Of a stretch of DNA of 24,237 bases, positions 19,479 to 24,237 are shown piece after piece. The position numbers were made by a program, and so were the translations under genes. The stretch lies in contig JAJOHG010000381.1 of NCBI GenBank assembly GCA_021029095.1, forward strand, positions 1-24,237, read 5' to 3'. The notes under the pieces were generated by a model. It saw only the letters and a program-made list of their open reading frames with translations. It was not told the origin of the DNA and made no database searches. Position 1 is the first letter of the stretch; each line of letters starts with the position of its first letter. Origin of the DNA: Phellopilus nigrolimitatus (Eukaryota > Basidiomycota > Agaricomycetes > Hymenochaetales > Hymenochaetaceae).

Positions 19479-21722
19479 TTACTGTTCCGCGATGCTGCTT
19501 GCAGAAGGTGTCGTTCGTAGTGCGTCAAACCGCCGTAGGAGGGCATCGTCCGTCGGGTCGCGTCGTGGGAAGTGTACCGCATTCTCAAGATTATCCAGCG
19601 GAACTAAAGAACGCTCCCCTTCTTCTGATAGCTGGTTTGCGCTTATAACAGGCGAGGCTTCCAACCGCGGCGACCTTGATAAAGGACGAGGCACGTAAGA
19701 CGGAGCGATAGCAACAGAGACAGGCGCAAGTGCGAGGGTCTGACGTCTGGGTGACGGGCTAGACGATACACGAGACCGCTCCTGCCATTCCAAGTCCCGA
19801 AGGTTGAATGGTTTCGGGCTATTGGCCGGTCCACTAGACGGCCGTCCCAGAGAGCTGGTAGAGAAAGATCCTCTAATCGGTCCAGGCGGGTTTCTATCGG
19901 AACCCGAGGGACCTGGGACACTCACGTCTAATGGTGTTGAAAGCGACTGCGCGGGTGAATGGTACACATATGGCGATGGACGAGTGTTGCCTCCAGTGCG
20001 ATTTATATGGGCAGGGTATGCATTGGCATAGGGGTGTCCGTGCGACGTATTGTGACCGTGCAACGGAGTAGCGCGGGACACAGATGGGTCAAATGTATTG
20101 GGAAGCGAAGACACAACAATATCCTGTACCAATCGCTCACGACTCGAGTCCGGTTTTTCGTTAAGAAGAGGCCGGTTATCATAGGATGGAACAGGACCGG
20201 GGACGAGCGAAGTAACGGATTGTGGCGGCGGCGGAACCGGAGGAATGGTGTACGATCCGCCCGGTGGTGGAAGTAGGGTTGGAACATCGACTTGCATCCG
20301 GTTCTCAACCTCACGCGCAAACCCTGTATATGCCGCTTGTGGCGTTAAGTGCGGGAAGCCTTCCTGCGGTGAGAAAACCGAGGCAGAGGGTGTTTGAGTA
20401 GGATGAAATGTCAAAGGCGATGACCCTGACGGCCCAGAAGCATCGGGGCTGTAATTCTGCGTGAACGTAATTTGTCGTTGTCGCGCGGTATCGCGACGGG
20501 CCTTTCCTGCTCGAGCACTGCGGAACCAACCCTCGGGAACGGCAACATGTGGTGAGGGAAGCATTTCGTCAACGGTACTCAGATCATCGACAGTTGCTTG
20601 CGTGAAATACGCGGCTATCCACAATAAATGGCAAGATGTCTCATGTCAGTTCACACGTAGCATGTCTGCAAATAAAATAAAATAAATACGCACTAAGATG
20701 CCACTTGCGGAAAATGCCTCTCTGGCGGTCCTCCGGCAAAGCTACTATCACGCTGTATGTTTGCTTGATGAGCCTCTCCGGATCATTTGAAGCCTGTTGG
20801 TGGGGTATCTTATCGGGAGAGGCATCTGACGATGAACCATCGGATCCCGATGCGCGAGGCCTATTTCACGAGAAGAAAATATTAGCATCAAAGCCTAGTT
20901 TGAATTGAGTACACGAAGAAATGGCAAACGAGTACACCATGTTGTAGCGGTCGTCTTTGTTTGAGCAACATTGAAGTAAAATATCGATCACGTTCGCACG
21001 GAAGCAAGATACAAATGAAAGATAGGGGAGATGAAACGGAAACCGAAAGAAGAGTGCAAAGGATGGGTGCATAATGGAAGTGTTTAACGGAGAAACATGA
21101 TTTACCTCACGATGCGAGCCCATCGCGTTGGGGGTAAGTCTGCTGCTTCATCCGGATCCAGTTCCTTCTGATGATAGAACAAAAATTCCTGGCGTGAAAA
21201 AGATAAGTTAAGCCGGAAGAAATGAGAAGGTGAATACAGGAACGTACGTCGCGAACTCTGCTAGGACTCCAACGCATCCCGTCTGTCCTATGTGAAAACG
21301 AGATTAGAGGAAGGTAATGTCGTGAAGAGTCAAGTCACATACCACCGTTCGATACCCAGTCCAGTCGCTTCGGAATTCGCACCCCGCTCCTCCCATACGT
21401 ACACGTTACCAGACGTAATTGCCCTGCGTTCTTCGGCATCGAGACGCCTAACAGTCATGGGTAGGACGTTACGCGCGACCGCGTAAAATATCTGGTTCGC
21501 ATCGCGTGTGGAGCGAATGCGGACGTTCATGAGCGTCGGGCACTGCATCGCAGACGCGCAAGCACGAAACACTGGGGCAGATCCGTCGTGGAAGAGCGTT
21601 GCTGTTGTTGGTGGCTGCACCTGAGCTTGAGCTTGACGCTGTGTGGCTGGTAAGGCGAAGGCAGGAACCAGCGCGGACGGACCGGCGCTGGAGTGCGCGA
21701 CGTTGAGCACTTGCATATTCAT
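19479..21722 (-). CDS. Gti1/Pac2 family (WOPR-domain) transcription regulator
   Basis: DNA-binding regulator related to Wor1/Ryp1/Gti1/Pac2, which control morphological switching and development in fungi. It has five exons and 601 residues. Introns: 21288..21342, 21189..21247, 20861..21105 (245 nt, long), 20615..20693. WOPRa spans about 61-140, with CPTLMNVRIRSTRDANQIF, LDAEERRAITSGNVYVWEER, IERWTDGMRWSPSRVRD and then EFLFYHQKE. A variable linker follows, then WOPRb about 198-240 with RLIKQTYSVIV and WHLTAYFTQATVDDL. The long C-terminal part is rich in Pro and Ser, with PPVPPPP and many SP sites, and is probably disordered and activating or phosphorylated. The start is ATG 21722; a further ATG lies two codons on. 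About 2.5 kb upstream holds no recognisable gene, which fits a heavily regulated promoter. Confidence 0.9.
20669..20687. repeat. AAATA-type pentanucleotide repeat in a WOPR-gene intron
   Basis: A short run of AATAA/AAATA units on the plus strand within intron 20615..20693, just inside the donor side on the coding strand. Confidence 0.7.
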
Positions 21723-24185
21723 CTGATTTGGCGTTATTCGAAAGGGACGAGCGGCGGGGCGTCGGGGCGGGAGACGCGCTAGTGCGCGAAGGGGAGAGGG
21801 AGAGCTACGAGGGAGAGTCGGAAGGGAGGCCCATAGTTATATTGTAAATGGGAGAAGCTATGAGACTATCAAAAAGGGCAAGTGCTTCTTATTATTAGAC
21901 TGAGACGTAAAAGACTTACCTTAGGTATTACCTTAGATAGATAACGTATCCCCGATATGGATTTTCGCGATTGATTTAAGTATGCTCCGCGTGGGTGACT
22001 GTTTCTCGAAAAGCGCAGGATCTACTGTCCGACTTGAACTGCACCTTCATCCCCCAATGTTTTTCATACCGGTGCAGTACTGGATTCATTTCAGACCGAA
22101 CTTGTTTACTACTTAAAGGACTCTCCTGCCCGCCACTTCCAGAATACAACGGCATCTCGGCAGCACGTGCAGTTCAAAACTTCAAACTTAGAACTCGGTG
22201 GTGTTTGCAGGGTTTCCGCACGCCTGATACCCGGACTTCGATTCATTTTACATTTGCAAAAGTAGACCAAGACAGGCTCTATGAGTCGATTATGCCGTAT
22301 GCTTTGCAACGAAGCTTAGATGCGTCTGTGGCGAGTTGTCCCATTTAGCTGTTGGGTTGTCTGATAGAGAAACTCCAGATATGCTTCCGCAAAGCAGAAA
22401 GCGCTATCTCAGTTCCGTCTTACCGTCTTACTGACGGGTTTCGAGGCCAAAATAGGCAAACTCTGCCGACATGCGTGGGACTCGGCATTGAGCTCAGAAC
22501 ACCGACTAAAAGCTAGGATTCTAAATCGAGCTAGATCGCATCGAATCTGAAGTTAATCTTTTCCGGCCCTTTTTCCCTGGCTGTTGTCATCGCAGTAAGC
22601 ATCCCTTTGCAGCCATCGGATCCTTTTTTTATTTTCTTTCTCTTTTTTTCTGGCAGGTCCTCCGCGGACATTCAGATGTCTTTCAGCATTCGCCTAGCAT
22701 CCCACATATCACTCCGACTTGATGCTCTCCTAAGCCAGTCGTTCAACAAGTTCTCGGCGTTGATTCACCATGTCTTGGTTTTTCGCTTCAAAGATACCTT
22801 GTCACCATACATGTAATATTGACAACCAGAAGGGAGACCCGAGCTCTTATCCAGACGTTCAGCTTCGTATCGCACGTCGCCCGTATGGTTCGACGTCTTC
22901 CTGCGCGCCACAAAGCTTTTGCATTATCACAGAAGCTGAAGTTGCTTCGTTCTGGGCTCTATTGCTAGGAGACCCCTGATGATCAATGAACACTGCAAAC
23001 CCTATAAAAATATCCATTCGAAGACTGGCAGCTATCTCCTTAGACAACTGAGAAACTGTTTTCTCTGCGTCTTCATTTTCCGTCGGTCTCTCTTTCTCAT
23101 TAATTCAGTCTAGCAGAAAACGACTCTTTTATTTCCGAAACTCGGCCCCGTCTTCATTTATTTTGCGCCGAAGAGGTGTTAAGGTGCCGCTGGTCAATGA
23201 CCTCTATCTCGGGACCTGACGCATCCATCACCCGCTCCAACCCTAGAAGTGTTCCTCTGCCCTGGCGCTCTGGATCTTCCGCGCCTACTAAGAAAATAGG
23301 ATGGGAAGTGCTATCATCCCAGAGGGTTGCGCAATTTCAGGCATGTACATATCTGGCTTCCATCTAGACTTTTGCGCACGCTGTCGTCGAATCCGGTACG
23401 CTCTGCTGTGTGCCGGCGACAACGACGTGCACAGATCTCAAATGTCTGCGCTGTCTACTCCATCTGAATGATCTTCATGCACGGCACTCTTAGCCAAACA
23501 GATCAAGATTAGGCTCTTGATAGACCCCACATATTAGTATCTCCGGTGATGGTAAAGTCTCACGCACTCATCCCGTTCTGACGCGGTTCATAGTGCCGTT
23601 TGTTTGTGCCGGGGATAAGACATCAGCAAGAAAGCGGAAACCACCGTGTGAGTTTACGAGTAGCCGACAGGAAAAGTCAGACACAATGCCTTTTCGACGG
23701 CAACCAGCCGAGACTCCAGTAGACATCTCGACTGAGAGCCGATTGCATCAGTTTACGCAGCGCATTTGAAGAGTATATCCGAGCGAAATGTGGCAAGAGC
23801 CTCCACTTCCAAAAGTGCCCGTCCAAGTCATCTCCGCCTCTGACCGGCGGCGCGCTGACATTTAGGCTCTCCGAACTGACGAAACTTGTATTTTTGTCAG
23901 GCACGACTAGGAATCGCGTCGGCGCCGGCGTTCATGCTACTTTGTAGTCTGCATGTCTCACTATCTTCACACATTCTTGTTTCAATAACTCATTCTCCTT
24001 CCAGCCGCTAGCCGAGGAAAGGAATCACAAAAATACTTTGTCATGGAAGTAATTTTGGTCTTTGCTGTGAATGAGATGATGCTATGATACTTATCGCTCG
24101 GGCAAAGTTGTGGATACGGCTATTAGAGTCACTCCCGCACGCAAAGCACCGACTGCGCTTCGCACTTTCCCGCCGCGCTCGCACT
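21723..24185. other. Long gene-free region upstream of the WOPR regulator
   Basis: About 2.46 kb in which no open frame on either strand has recognisable content or credible splice partners. The longest frames (21995..22348 plus, 23176..23367 plus, 23677..23904 minus) look random, and the last starts with GTG. Pyrimidine-rich tracts occur at 22618-22650 and 23055-23115. It is expected to contain the WOPR promoter and 5' UTR and possibly the promoter of a plus-strand gene at the right edge. Confidence 0.5.
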
Positions 24186-24237
24186 ATGGCAAATGGCGAG
24201 TCCATAACTCTGGCGGATAAATCCGACGCCAGTCATC
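24186..24237 (+). CDS. Possible start of a plus-strand gene, cut by window end
   Basis: An ATG with good context (A at -3, G at +4) follows a C/T-rich, GC-rich leader and opens a frame of 17 codons to the window end (MANGESITLADKSDASH). It is too short to identify. It could be a true first exon or chance. Confidence 0.25.
   Translation, partial: MANGESITLADKSDASH

Noticed and set aside
23677..23904. Minus-strand open frame of 75 codons near the right edge
   Set aside because: It starts with GTG, lacks family features, and has no plausible exon on either side.

Overview
The window looks like nuclear DNA of a filamentous basidiomycete, probably an Agaricomycete. The evidence is a high density of short spliceosomal introns: I placed 53 GT-AG introns, almost all 37-79 nt, many with CTNAN branch points. 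Balanced base composition and basidiomycete-type gene families agree with this. No bacterial operon structure, tRNA, rRNA or CRISPR array was seen. Gene models were built by hand, joining reading frames at GT-AG borders so that family motifs stay intact. Except for the two partial genes at the window edges, every spliced length is a multiple of three.

Layout, left to right. (1) Minus strand: 3' part of a mitochondrial DEAD-box RNA helicase (Mss116/CYT-19 type) with an Arg/Glu-rich repeated tail running off the left edge and one apparent frameshift. (2) Minus: a secreted BBE-type FAD-linked oxidoreductase. (3) A stretch of about 1 kb with ambiguous open frames. (4) Minus: serine hydroxymethyltransferase, with a possible mitochondrial/cytosolic double start and a 148-bp MITE-like insertion in one intron. 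(5) Minus: a classical short-chain dehydrogenase. (6) About 1.2 kb without a gene but with a cluster of dyads. (7) Minus: exocyst subunit Sec5 with 15 introns. (8) Plus: a zinc-dependent polyol dehydrogenase resembling fungal D-arabinitol dehydrogenase, then a small mitochondrial-looking protein of unknown function. (9) Minus: a one-intron Fic/Doc-family protein, then a Gti1/Pac2 (WOPR-domain) transcription regulator. (10) About 2.5 kb without a recognisable gene upstream of the regulator, ending in a possible start of another plus-strand gene.

The genes are mostly unrelated single-copy functions: mitochondrial RNA handling, one-carbon metabolism, secretion, polyol metabolism and transcriptional regulation. 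I see no biosynthetic cluster. The points most worth a second look are the MITE-like insertion whose removal restores a normal-sized SHMT intron, the double start of SHMT, the intron-bearing Doc protein, and the frameshift in the helicase.
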